Shown: in pieces, positions 45,320 to 53,323 of the stretch | How the letters are laid out: every line of letters starts with the position of its first letter | How positions within the stretch are numbered: position 1 is the stretch's first letter | Origin: Arthrobacter sp. AFG20 | GTDB lineage: Bacteria > Actinomycetota > Actinomycetes > Actinomycetales > Micrococcaceae | Direction of reading: 5' to 3' | NCBI RefSeq assembly: GCF_002892795.1 | Contig: NZ_PJMC01000019.1 | Location: 1-64,000, forward strand | DNA length: 64,000 nucleotides | Translations under genes and position numbers: made by a program | Notes under the pieces: generated by a model | Told to the model about the DNA's origin: nothing | Databases searched by the model: none | The model's input: the letters and a program-made list of their open reading frames with translations, nothing else

Positions 45320-45340
45320 GGCCCCTTCGGGGCCTTTTTT
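45320..45340 (+). terminator. Rho-independent terminator
   Basis: GGCCCC-TTC-GGGGCC stem-loop (45320-45334) followed by six T (45335-45340). It stands 60 bp after the tRNA-like fragment, where a tRNA terminator would be. On the other strand it follows the stop of the small gene at 45339-45494. Confidence 0.85.
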
Positions 45341-45494
45341 ATTGGTGGCCGGTGCTGTGGCCGGGGACCTCCTTGCCTTCCTGGATCGACGGGTTGTTGT
45401 TCGTTACCAGTTCATGGGCGTTCATAGCTCGGTCAACATGATTTAAGAAGAATTCGGTGCGAGGTTCTTTATTGCGTCGTCGTTGGGTGTTCAC
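45339..45494 (-). CDS. Small hypothetical protein with strong ribosome binding site
   Basis: 51 residues from GTG 45494 (NTQRRRNKEPRTEFFLNHVD at the start). AAGGAGG lies 6 nt upstream, near-ideal spacing. The protein is basic at the N-terminus and polar throughout. A second minus-strand frame starting at 45717 begins with a similar MNSQRRKN, which hints at a duplicated leader. No family recognised. Confidence 0.45.
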   Translation of the reverse strand: MNTQRRRNKEPRTEFFLNHVDRAMNAHELVTNNNPSIQEGKEVPGHSTGHQ

Positions 45495-46207
45495 TGGGCA
45501 CCTCCTTGGCGGCTGTTGGTGGCTGTTCTTCTTCATCGTGGTTCCGGGGGAGGGCGGCATGACTGGCGCCCAACCGATAGGGAAAGGGTGTCGCCGGACG
45601 CCCGCAGGCTGTCCGACACTGCCCGACAGCGCGGCAACTTCGCCCCGTGTTGTAGCCGATGATGCTCACCGTCCTTCCGTCCATGGATCGAGGGTTTTTT
45701 CGTCGTTGGCTGTTCATGGTTGCCCTAGGCGTCGACGACGTGACGCTGTGGACTTCTTGCCGTGGTGTCTCGAAGCGTGGTGCTGCTGCCTGGCTGGTCT
45801 TTCATGGTTGTTCATTGCCGGCCTGTTGGCTGACTGCATGACTGAATGATGAGCCGTCGAAGCACCCCTTAGTAGTCGGACGGCTCCTCGCAAAAGACCC
45901 GAGCTCAACACCCTGGCTGCCCAGCAGGGCTTCCGCCCCTCCGACCGCGACAAGCTCGTCGACGCGCTCAAAGAACACAACCTGCCGCTGCCGGGGAGGG
46001 CTGCCACTACAGCGTGAGTCTCCCCACGTTATTTTGAGTAGCTATCAATAAGGCGTTAAACTTGGATGTAGGCCAGAGTAGCCCTCGAGTACCGCACCGG
46101 TGAACATCCCTGGGCCGGCAGGGCAAGCGACACAACCCGCAACGCCCTTCTGCTTGAGCGGCACTGGAACCTGAACTGGCCCTGATCCTGAACCCCGAGG
46201 AGAACCC
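45495..46207. other. Unassigned stretch before the repeat-protein gene
   Basis: About 710 bp. The minus strand has short basic frames without convincing ribosome binding sites. The plus strand has an open run at 45885-46014 (RPELNTLAAQQGFRPSDRDK then VDALKEHNLPLPG and a TGA), probably the tail of a lost gene. The words GTTCATGG/TTCATGG recur irregularly at 45265-45810. The promoter of the 46208 gene should lie near 46040-46190. Confidence 0.4.
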
Positions 46208-46483
46208 ATGACTTTGCTGGCCGAACGCCCCGCAACAACCGAACCCGTCTCTGAGACCGCTACCGGCACCACTGTCGTGGGCACCGCACTGCGCGGCGGC
46301 AGCTACGTAACTCTGCCCGGCGGCAGCGCCCCGGCCCGTGTTGAAGGCACCTATGTCACCGTCCCCGGCAGCCGAAACCTGCCTCCCGTCACCCATGGAA
46401 GCTATGTCACGGTAGCCGGCGCTCCCGCTGTTGCCACCGGCCTCGTTGAGGGCAGCTACGTAACGCTTCCGACGGCAGCCTAA
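46208..46483 (+). CDS. Four-repeat GSYVT small protein
   Basis: 91-residue protein with no signal peptide or membrane span. After a 25-residue Thr/Glu-rich lead it repeats G-[ST]-Y-V-T-[LV]-[PA] four times: GGSYVTLPGG, EGTYVTVPGS, HGSYVTVAGA and EGSYVTLPTA, spaced 17-21 residues. The repeats suggest a small beta-solenoid or beta-roll. GAGGAGA precedes ATG 46208. An IS256 element is inserted directly at its stop codon, cutting it off from the terminator at 47916. No named family recognised. Confidence 0.7.
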   Translation: MTLLAERPATTEPVSETATGTTVVGTALRGGSYVTLPGGSAPARVEGTYVTVPGSRNLPPVTHGSYVTVAGAPAVATGLVEGSYVTLPTAA

Positions 46484-46485
46484 AT

Positions 46486-47867
46486 GGGACTGTCCGATAA
46501 ACGGTGTGTGGGTCCGGCCGGTTTTCATTAGTTAGTGGTTCGTTCGAACCGGCCGGCGAAGGTAATCGCGAACGCGTTCAGTGCAGGCTTCCACCTCATG
46601 ACCCAGCGTGCCCTACCGCCGCCGGTCGGATCAAGAGACCTGGTGACCAGATACAGGCATTTCAGGGCGGCGGCCTCGTTTGGAAAGTGCCCGCGGGCCC
46701 TCACAGCCCTGCGGTAGCGGGCATTGATCGACTCGATTGCGTTCGTCGTGCAGATCACCCGCCGGATCTCCACGTCGTACTCCAGGAACGGCACGAATTC
46801 CGCCCAGGATGACTCCCAGAGCCGCACGATCGCCGGATACCGCTGGCCCCACTCGGCCGTGAACTCGGCGAACCGGTCCTTGGCCGCTTGCTCGGACGGG
46901 GCGGTGTAGACCGGTTTGAGGGCCTTGACGATGCCGTCGCGGTGCTGGCGTCCGGCGTAGCGGAAGCTGTTGCGGATCAGGTGCACGATGCATTGCTGCA
47001 CGACCGTTCGCTCCCACGTGGTCGTGATCGCCTCCGGCAGGCCCTTGAGCCCGTCACAGACGGCGATCAACACATCCTCGACACCGCGGTTCTTCAGCTC
47101 GGCGAACACCTGCAGCCAGAACCGTGCACCCTCGCCGCCGTCGCCGGCCCAGATCCCCAGAATCTCCCGCTCCCCGTTCACGGTGACGCCCATAACGACA
47201 TAGAACGGGGTGTTCCGCACCTGCCCGTCACGGACCTTGACGACGATCGCGTCCACGAAGAGCACCGGATAGACCGGATCCAAAGGCCGGGCCGACCACT
47301 CCGCGAGTTCGCCAACAACCTTTTCCGTGATGCGGCTGATGGTGTCTTTGGAGACCTTGGCCCCGTAGACCTCCTCGAAGTGCGCGGCGATTTCCCCGGT
47401 GGTCAATCCCCGGGCGGAGAGCGAGAGCACGATCTGGTCGATCCCGTCCAAACGCCGTTTCCGCTTGGGCACAATGACCGGCTCGAACGAGCCGTCCCGA
47501 TCCCGGGGCACCTCAATTTCAACCGGGCCGATCTCGGTAAGCACGGTCTTGGACCTGGTGCCGTTGCGCATGTTGGCTGCGATCGGCGTCTGGCCATGCT
47601 CGTGTCCGAGGTGCTCGGTCAGCTCCGCTTCCAGCGCGGTCTCCAGCACGTTCCGCGTGAGCTGGTTCAGCAGCCCGCCCGGGCCGACCAAGCTCACGCC
47701 CTGCTCCTTGGCCTGCGCGAGCAACCGCTCCGCGAGCTCCTTCTGATCGATGATCTCTCCCGTCACAGGATCGATCATCACCCCTGTCATCTCGGTCGTG
47801 GACTCTGACACGGCCGTCTCCTTTCGGATCAGGCCGGACCCTCACACACCGTTTTTCTTACAGTCCC
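46486..47867. mobile_element. IS256-family insertion sequence, complete
   Basis: 1382-bp element bounded by inverted repeats starting GGGACTGT (46486-46519 and 47834-47867, sharing ACGGTGTGTG and GGTCCGGCC). Flanking direct repeats GCCTAAAT at 46478-46485 and 47868-47875 are identical, the 8-bp target duplication typical of IS256. The transposase gene is intact, so the insertion is recent and the element may be active. Confidence 0.95.
46528..47811 (-). CDS. IS256-family (mutator-type) transposase
   Basis: 427-residue DDE transposase. The catalytic region shows LFVDAIVVKVRDGQVRN (first Asp), LIAVCDGLKGLPEAI (second Asp) and CTTNAIESINARYRRAVR (Glu). The N-terminal part binds the ends. Full length and intact frame. 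It fills the element at 46486-47867 and is transcribed towards the repeat-protein gene. Confidence 0.95.
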   Translation of the reverse strand: MSESTTEMTGVMIDPVTGEIIDQKELAERLLAQAKEQGVSLVGPGGLLNQLTRNVLETALEAELTEHLGHEHGQTPIAANMRNGTRSKTVLTEIGPVEIEVPRDRDGSFEPVIVPKRKRRLDGIDQIVLSLSARGLTTGEIAAHFEEVYGAKVSKDTISRITEKVVGELAEWSARPLDPVYPVLFVDAIVVKVRDGQVRNTPFYVVMGVTVNGEREILGIWAGDGGEGARFWLQVFAELKNRGVEDVLIAVCDGLKGLPEAITTTWERTVVQQCIVHLIRNSFRYAGRQHRDGIVKALKPVYTAPSEQAAKDRFAEFTAEWGQRYPAIVRLWESSWAEFVPFLEYDVEIRRVICTTNAIESINARYRRAVRARGHFPNEAAALKCLYLVTRSLDPTGGGRARWVMRWKPALNAFAITFAGRFERTTN

Positions 47868-47915
47868 GCCTAAATCCCCAGCGTCTGTGGTGGATGGCAC
47901 CGTGCGGCGTAGAAA

Positions 47916-47960
47916 GGAGGCCGACGGCGACACTGCGTGTCGTCGTCGGCCTCCTTTTTT
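47916..47960 (+). terminator. Terminator of the repeat-protein gene, displaced by the IS
   Basis: 16-bp stem (47916-47931 with 47939-47954, one mismatch), 7-nt loop and six T. Without the IS it would lie about 40 bp after the stop codon at 46481-46483. The region 47961-48038 that follows holds nothing else. Confidence 0.85.
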
Positions 47961-48038
47961 AGTGCAGTCTTCGGAGTCGGACGGGTGTTCCATATGCAGG
48001 GGACCCGGCAGCCACGCGAGGGCTTGCCAGCGTCATTG

Positions 48039-48817
48039 TGAACTGGTCCCCGATAGTTGGACTGGGTTAGTAAGGCCTACGCCGCGAGGGCCTGGCTTCG
48101 GTATTGTATCGGGCTCAGGCCCTTGAGCTTCGTCGAGATTCTTTCGTTGTTGTACCAGCGGATGTACTCGTGCAGTGCTGTTGCCAGTGCGCCGGTGCTG
48201 AGGAACCGGACGTGGTGGAAGACTTCTTCCTTGAGGTGGCCGAAGAAGTTCTCCATCACCGCGTTGTCGTAGCAGTTGCCCTTGCGGGACATTGACTGGA
48301 CCGCATCTGCGTCCTTGAGGAGAGTGCGCCAGGAGATGTGCTGGTACTGGACGCCCTGGTCAGAGTGCACCAGCGGTTTCTGCCCGTCCTGGAGCAGCGC
48401 CAAGGCCTCGCGCAGCGACGCGTTCGTCAGTTCCAGGTTCGGGGACGAGCCGATGGCGTAGGAGATGATCTGCCGGTCGAAGAGGTCCATGACCGGGGAG
48501 AGGTAAAGCTTCCGGCCCCCGACGCTGAACTCGGTCACGTCGGTGACCCACTTCTGGTTCGGGGCGGTGGCGTCGAACTCCCGGTTCAGCAGGTTCGGGG
48601 CGATCCTGCCCTGCTCACGCTGGTAGGAGTTATAGCGCTTCCTCCGCCGGACCTTGCAGACCAGCCCCAGCACACGCATCAGCTTCAGTACGGTCTTCTT
48701 CGCGACCGTCCACCCTTTCTTGAGCAGCTCTGTATGGATGCGCCGGTGCCCGTACCGGGCCTGGCTGTCGTTGAAAATCTCGGTGATCGTGGTCTTCAGC
48801 GACGCTTGCGGATCGGG
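48039..48817 (-). mobile_element. IS3-family element, 5'-truncated
   Basis: Left terminal repeat TGAACTGGTCCCCGATAGTT begins at 48039. The minus-strand orfB (next entry) runs to about 48817 and then stops at a second copy of a left-type end, so orfA and the original right end are missing. Confidence 0.75.
48077..48817 (-). pseudogene. IS3-family transposase OrfB, N-terminally truncated
   Basis: The frame encodes ARYGHRRIHTELLKKGW (HTH_21), then the integrase core with WVTDVTEFSVGG (first Asp), VHSDQGVQYQ (second Asp) and CYDNAVMENFFGHLKEE (Asn, Glu). The stop is at 48077. An internal ATG at 48679 gives a 200-residue product without the HTH part. There is no orfA in this orientation. Probably inactive. 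Confidence 0.85.
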
Positions 48818-48876
48818 TGAACAGCTCCCCGAAAGTTGGACTGAAAATTCAGTTCTAACTTACGGGGAGCAGTTTA
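48818..48876. repeat. Abutted IS3 ends forming a 59-bp imperfect palindrome
   Basis: A left-type end (TGAACAGCTCCCCGAAAGTT, from 48818) is followed after about 6 bp by a right-type end (48850-48876, ending GGGGAGCAGTTTA). Both point inwards, as if nearly the whole interior of one copy had been deleted. The left arm also repeats the start of the IS3 element at 48039 in direct orientation. Confidence 0.6.
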
Positions 48877-48884
48877 CGTTCAGG

Positions 48885-49010
48885 GCAGTTCGTCGTTTGA
48901 GGAGCAGCGCGAAGCCGCGGTGGCGCTGTTTGCGACTGATTGGGGGTCCAGGGCCGTAGCGAGCAAGCTCTGGGTGGTTAGGAAAGCTGTCCTCCGGTTG
49001 CACCACAGGG
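48885..49010 (+). pseudogene. IS3-type OrfA N-terminal remnant
   Basis: Plus-strand open run SSFEEQREAAVALFATDWGS followed by RAVASKLWVVRKAVLRLHHR, an HTH like that of OrfA proteins (sequence-specific end binding). It faces opposite to the OrfB at 48077 and has no start codon or remainder. Hence it comes from a second, inverted copy. Confidence 0.55.
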
Positions 49011-49077
49011 CAATAGTTGTGCTTATTCCTGCTCGGAGGCGGTACGCGCATTCGCCTGACAGCCGCCGCGGATCCGG

Positions 49078-50118
49078 TCAGACCAGCCAGCGCCACCAAC
49101 GTGACTGCACCGGTTCCGACGTCGGCGTCGGTTCCGGCTCCGGCTCCTCGCCCAAGGCCAGCGCGGCCTCGACGATGTCGTCCGCGGTGAGCGTCATCAC
49201 GGCCTCACGATCGAGCGCGTCGAGACTTTGTTCCTCGTCGCGCGACAGTCGCAACGCCTGGCGGTTGAGCGCCTGCTCGAACAGCGTGCGGGCGAACCGG
49301 GCGTTGCCGGAGTCCTCGCCCGCGTGGAGCCCGGTGAAAATACGGCGCAGCATCTGGTCCGCACCCGGCTCCAGCGTGTACTCGTGCTGGGCCAGCATCT
49401 GGTGGAAGATCGTCTGGAGTGCGTCGACGGAGTAGTCGGGGAACGTGATCTCGCGGGCGAACCGGGAGCGCAGTCCGGGGTTCGAGAGCAAGAAGGACTC
49501 CATCAGCCGGGGGTACCCGGCCACGATCACGACCAGGCGGTGGCGGTGGTCCTCCATCCGCTTGAGCAGGACCTCGATCGCCTCGGGGCCGAAGTCCATC
49601 CGGCCGTCCTCCGGTGCCAGCGCGTAGGCCTCGTCGATGAACAGGACGCCGTCCAGCGCACGCCGGATCACCCGGTCCGTCTTGATCGCGGTCGCTCCGA
49701 CGTACTGCCCCACCAGGCCCGAACGGTCGACCTCGACCAGGTGGCCTTTCTGCAGCAGACCGACCGCGCGGTACATCTCGGCCAGGAGCCGCGCCACGGT
49801 GGTCTTGCCCGTGCCCGGGTTTCCGAGGAACACCAGATGCTGTGATGTGGCCACCTCCGGCAGGCCGTGCGCCTTACGGCGGGCCTGGACCTGAAGCAGT
49901 GCGACGAGGGCCCGCACCTGTTCCTTCACGGTCTCCAGTCCGACCAGCGCGTCGAGCTCGGCCTGCACCTCGGACAGCGGCCGGGCTGGCCCGGGCCTCG
50001 CACCGATGAGATCGCTGACCAGGTCGTCGACGCGCTCCGAACTGGGCAGCTTGAGCTGATCGGCCAGATGGCCGATGGTTTCGCGCAGGTCGTCGAGCGG
50101 ATGGCGGCTGGCAGCCAT
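49078..50118 (-). CDS. CbxX/CfqX-type AAA ATPase
   Basis: 346 residues from ATG 50118 (MAASRHPLDDLRETIGHLAD). The AAA module has Walker A GNPGTGKT (99-106), Walker B VLFIDEAYAL (about 158-167), sensor VVIVAGYP and arginine-finger region PGLRSRF. CbxX-like ATPases include Rubisco activases and, in actinobacteria, ESX/type VII EccA-like chaperones. No ESX or Rubisco gene is in the window, so the client is unknown. It sits just outside the IS remnants. Confidence 0.85.
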   Translation of the reverse strand: MAASRHPLDDLRETIGHLADQLKLPSSERVDDLVSDLIGARPGPARPLSEVQAELDALVGLETVKEQVRALVALLQVQARRKAHGLPEVATSQHLVFLGNPGTGKTTVARLLAEMYRAVGLLQKGHLVEVDRSGLVGQYVGATAIKTDRVIRRALDGVLFIDEAYALAPEDGRMDFGPEAIEVLLKRMEDHRHRLVVIVAGYPRLMESFLLSNPGLRSRFAREITFPDYSVDALQTIFHQMLAQHEYTLEPGADQMLRRIFTGLHAGEDSGNARFARTLFEQALNRQALRLSRDEEQSLDALDREAVMTLTADDIVEAALALGEEPEPEPTPTSEPVQSRWWRWLV

Positions 50119-50678
50119 GCATCCACTGTAGTACTCGATTCCCAGGTATTGAACGCGTGAAGCTCTTGGCTCCACGAGAACTTGGGTGAGAGTGCCAGTC
50201 GGCTGGCTGAACATATGAAGCGTCGGCAACGAAGGCCACCTGACAGTACGTCAGGTCCATCTGCTCCACTTCGGAAGCGGCAACGCAACGGGTCTCGTCA
50301 GCCCCGTGGGGCGTAGCGGAGCACATCGCCGACGAACACGTCCCTGCCTAGCTGCGACAGGCCTAGCCGGTGCAATCAGAACGCTATGAAGGTTCTCCGC
50401 GGAAGCCGGCAGGGCGCGGTTCCATGCCCCTTCCGATTCGGGCCGGGGCTCTCGGTTGGCGGTTTCTCGTTGAGGAGGTTGTCAGGTTCGGACCGGCGGA
50501 ACCACGCCGGCTCGGTTCGTCCGGCTTCCCTCCATCGAAGCAATATCCTAATTAAGGATCCTCAGCCAGGGCCCGGAGTGCTCGGCACGTGGCGATCGTC
50601 GGCTCTCCAGGACCTTCGCCGCTGCTGGGATCTGAAGCTCGTGCGCGCGCCTGCACGGAAAACGCTAAACCGTCGCTT
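50119..50678. other. Unassigned spacer before the ligase
   Basis: 560 bp between the AAA ATPase start and the ligase stop, both on the minus strand. Long open frames exist but have no family-like sequence or ribosome binding sites. The AAA promoter presumably lies just above 50118. Confidence 0.4.
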
Positions 50679-52268
50679 TTACGGGAGTGGCGCGTCTCTT
50701 CCCGAATCTGGTTCCGCCGGCGCGGGCGATACCTTACTGCCCCCTGGGGTATGGAGCAGAGCGCGCAACGTCTGGATGGTGTCGGCCTCCGCGGCCGTCT
50801 TGTCGTCACGGTAGCGCTTGACGCGTGCGAACCGAAGCGCGATTCCACCCGGATAGCGGGGAGAGTGCTGGACGCCGTCGATGGCAATCTCGACCACGGT
50901 GACCGGCTCGGTCCACACCGTACCCGCCGTACGCCGCACCTCCAACTCCTGGAACCTTTCAGTCTGCCATTGCAGCAGCGCATCGGTGAGGCCCTTGAAA
51001 GTCTTGCCCACCATCACGTAGCCGCCGGGTTCGCCGAACTCGCCAACAGGGTCCAGGGCTCCGAGGTGCAGGTTCGACAGCAGCCCAGTGCGCCGTCCTG
51101 ACCCCCATTCGCAGGCGAGCACCACCAGGTCGTAGGTGAGCACCGGCTTCACCTTGATCCAGTTCGAACCCCGCCGCCCGGCGGCGTAGGCCGAGCCCAC
51201 CGCCTTCACGACCACACCCTCATGGCCGGCGGCCAGCGCATCGCGCGACACGCTCTCGGCAACAGCCGCATCCGCAGTGATTTTCCCCGGGATGCGGTGA
51301 CCGGGGGCGATGCGCTCGAGCACGCCGATGCGCGTGGACAGCGGCTCGTCGAGCAGGTCGCGCCCGTCGATGTGCAGCACGTCGAAAAACCACGGATGCA
51401 GCAGTGTGGTGCGCGCCGCGTTCGCCCCGAACCGTGACATGGTCTCCTGGAACGGCCGGGGGCCGCCGTCCTCGTCTAGGGCTAGAGTCTCGCCGTCCAG
51501 GATCACATCGCGCACGGGCAGTCCGCGCACCACCTCCACCACCTCAGGCAGCCGATGGGTCACTTCGGCCAGGGTGCGGGTGTAGATGCGCACCTCGTCG
51601 CCGGCACGGTGAACCTGGATGCGTGCGCCGTCGAGCTTGTATTCCACCGACGCTTCCCCCGTCGCCTCCAGCGCCTCGCTCGCACTGGCCGCGGTTGCGG
51701 CGAGCATGGGCTGCACGGGACGCCCGACGACGAGGCCGACAGCGTCAAGCTGGGCCGCGGTGCCCGTGATCGCCAGCAGGGCGGCCCAGCCGAGATCGCC
51801 GGAGAGCATCGCTGCGCGGCGTACGGCCTCGACCTGCCGGCCGGCGGCGCGGGCGACCGCATCCGTCAGTACGCCTTCGAGTGCACCGGTACGAAGTTCT
51901 CCGAGCAGCACGCCGGCGATGAAGGCCTGCTCTCGTTCGGTGGCTTCCGCCATCAGAGTCCGAAGGGTGGCGGCGCGTTCCACGGTCGAGCCAGCGCCTG
52001 CGGCTGCCTGCAGCCTGTCCAACGCAGCATCGAGGTGGGCAATAGTGAGATTCGGCTCAGGAGCGGGCTCGCCCCCGGCCGCCCTCATGCCGCTCCAGCC
52101 GATCCCGACTCGGCCCTGGCGAGGCTTGGCGGTGAGCAGACCCACCGCCGTCGGGATGTCCGCGGGGTCGAGCCGGAGCAGCAGGTCTGCAAGTACGTTG
52201 ACCTTGGCGAGCCGGGAGCGGGTGGCCGCGACGGCTTCCAAGGTCCTCACGAGCACGTCGAGCAGCAT
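50679..52268 (-). CDS. ligB: ATP-dependent DNA ligase
   Basis: 529-residue ATP-dependent ligase with the N-terminal DNA-binding helices (about 1-180), the adenylation domain (catalytic Lys211 in EYKLDGARIQVHR; DVILDGETLAL; EGVVVKAVGS; WIKVKP) and an OB domain. The length and the N-terminal domain fit mycobacterial LigB. Many actinobacteria have it beside the NAD-dependent LigA; it serves repair rather than replication. The C-terminal 30 residues are Pro/Ala-rich. No Ku or polymerase partner is nearby. Confidence 0.92.
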   Translation of the reverse strand: MLLDVLVRTLEAVAATRSRLAKVNVLADLLLRLDPADIPTAVGLLTAKPRQGRVGIGWSGMRAAGGEPAPEPNLTIAHLDAALDRLQAAAGAGSTVERAATLRTLMAEATEREQAFIAGVLLGELRTGALEGVLTDAVARAAGRQVEAVRRAAMLSGDLGWAALLAITGTAAQLDAVGLVVGRPVQPMLAATAASASEALEATGEASVEYKLDGARIQVHRAGDEVRIYTRTLAEVTHRLPEVVEVVRGLPVRDVILDGETLALDEDGGPRPFQETMSRFGANAARTTLLHPWFFDVLHIDGRDLLDEPLSTRIGVLERIAPGHRIPGKITADAAVAESVSRDALAAGHEGVVVKAVGSAYAAGRRGSNWIKVKPVLTYDLVVLACEWGSGRRTGLLSNLHLGALDPVGEFGEPGGYVMVGKTFKGLTDALLQWQTERFQELEVRRTAGTVWTEPVTVVEIAIDGVQHSPRYPGGIALRFARVKRYRDDKTAAEADTIQTLRALLHTPGGSKVSPAPAEPDSGRDAPLP

Positions 52269-52354
52269 GACACCAGTTTGTCACGGCCGCTGGCTATGGA
52301 CCGCGATTAGGCCCTGTTCCAGAATGGGCGCGTGGGAATCATCATCGCCAACCT

Positions 52355-52640
52355 GTTTGGCAGCACCTTGGTGCCCGCCCACGCCGGAGCCACCAGTGAA
52401 TTGGAGACGACGAACTTGGGCGCCCGGTTAAGCGTGCCGGCGATCCCGTCGGACTGGTGCGGCCAGTAGGCCGTGAAAATGTAGTAGGTCTTACGGGTCG
52501 AGGAGCAGGGCGCCGATGCGGCCAATCTCCTCGCCGATGGCAGCGCCGGCCTCGTCATCGGACACCGGCGCCTACCAGCCACCGAAGGAAAATCCGTCCG
52601 CGGTATCTTCTTCGCTGCCGCCCGGCGCCTGGTAGACGCC
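52355..52640 (-). pseudogene. RibD/DHFR-family protein, N-terminal half, broken
   Basis: Minus strand encodes DGVYQAPGGSEEDTADGF, a stop codon, then DDEAGAAIGEEIGRIGALLL, a frameshift, and YYIFTAYWPHQSDGIAGTLN to APKFVVSNSLVAPAW. This is the first half of a small dihydrofolate reductase/RibD C-terminal-domain protein. Its second half lies on the opposite strand next to it (52650-52806). Confidence 0.65.
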
Positions 52641-52649
52641 GTCCGGGTG

Positions 52650-52806
52650 AGAAATCCGGTCACCCTCGGGCAGGGCAAGCGGATCTTCGACGCCGGAACC
52701 GTACTACCGCCTCCTTCCGCCTCGCCGAGCCGGCGCGCACCTTCCCGAAGGGGGCAGTGTCGCTGGTCTACGACCGAGCGGGTCGGCAACGGGGAGCTGA
52801 CCCGCC
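52650..52806 (+). pseudogene. RibD/DHFR-family protein, C-terminal half, inverted
   Basis: Plus strand encodes VRNPVTLGQGKRIFDAG, then after a one-base shift TTASFRLAEPARTFPKGAVS and LVYDRAG. This matches the final third of the same family (P-V-x-LG-x-GKR-F, then T-L-x-L). Its inversion relative to the N-terminal half suggests a local inversion broke one gene. Confidence 0.55.
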
Positions 52807-52847
52807 TTTGACGCCGAATCCGATTTGTTGCGCCCGCCGGGGGTTTA

Positions 52848-53165
52848 CTACTTCTTGGGCAGGAACATCGACGTCTGCAGCGGTGTCACGGTCAGCGACT
52901 TCAGCTGGGCTGTCCCGCCGTCAGCGAACTGGGCCATCTTGTCTGCGCCAGCGTTGGGGAACACCTGGTCGGTGATGGTCCTCAAGCCGTTCTGGGCGAA
53001 CACTTCCACTGATGAGCGGTCCAGATAGATCCGCATGGTGATGTTGCCGTTCCTGTCCAGGGTGACGGGGGCGTGCTCGATGGAAGCAAACGAGATCAGG
53101 GCGGCGGGCACGAGCCATCGGGTCCGGGGATTGATACGGAAGCGGGAAATGGTTGCAGTTGTCAT
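52848..53165 (-). pseudogene. GH32 levanase/invertase with large internal deletion
   Basis: 105 codons in one frame. Residues 1-28 (ISRFRINPRTRWLVPAALIS) look like a signal peptide. From about residue 31 the sequence is the C-terminal beta-sandwich of glycoside hydrolase family 32 (MRIYLDRSSVEVFAQNGLRT, then ADGGTAQLKSLTVTPL). The five-bladed propeller with the active site (more than 350 residues) is missing. The junction is in frame, so a short exported non-catalytic module could still be made. Confidence 0.75.
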
Positions 53166-53323
53166 GGTTTGGCTCGCCGGTTGGTGCCCTCATGTTCTCG
53201 CCGGGATTTGGTCAGCTCGAGAACCCTTCAGCCTCCCAGCGGGCACGCAAGAAGCGGCGGTGCGCAGTGCCGGCCGCCGTTGGTCCTAATCCTTCTTGAT
53301 CGGCCGACGAGCGATAGGGGACG

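Noticed and set aside
45469..45717. Second small minus-strand ORF beginning MNSQRRKN
   Set aside because: The start resembles the 45494 gene, but there is no good ribosome binding site and the rest is non-coding-like.
45265..45810. Recurring GTTCATGG words as a CRISPR-like or tandem repeat
   Set aside because: The spacing is irregular, the units are short and no equal-length spacers exist.
49078..50118. Rubisco activase or EccA of a type VII secretion locus
   Set aside because: Neither Rubisco nor any ESX gene is nearby; only the general CbxX-type call is supported.
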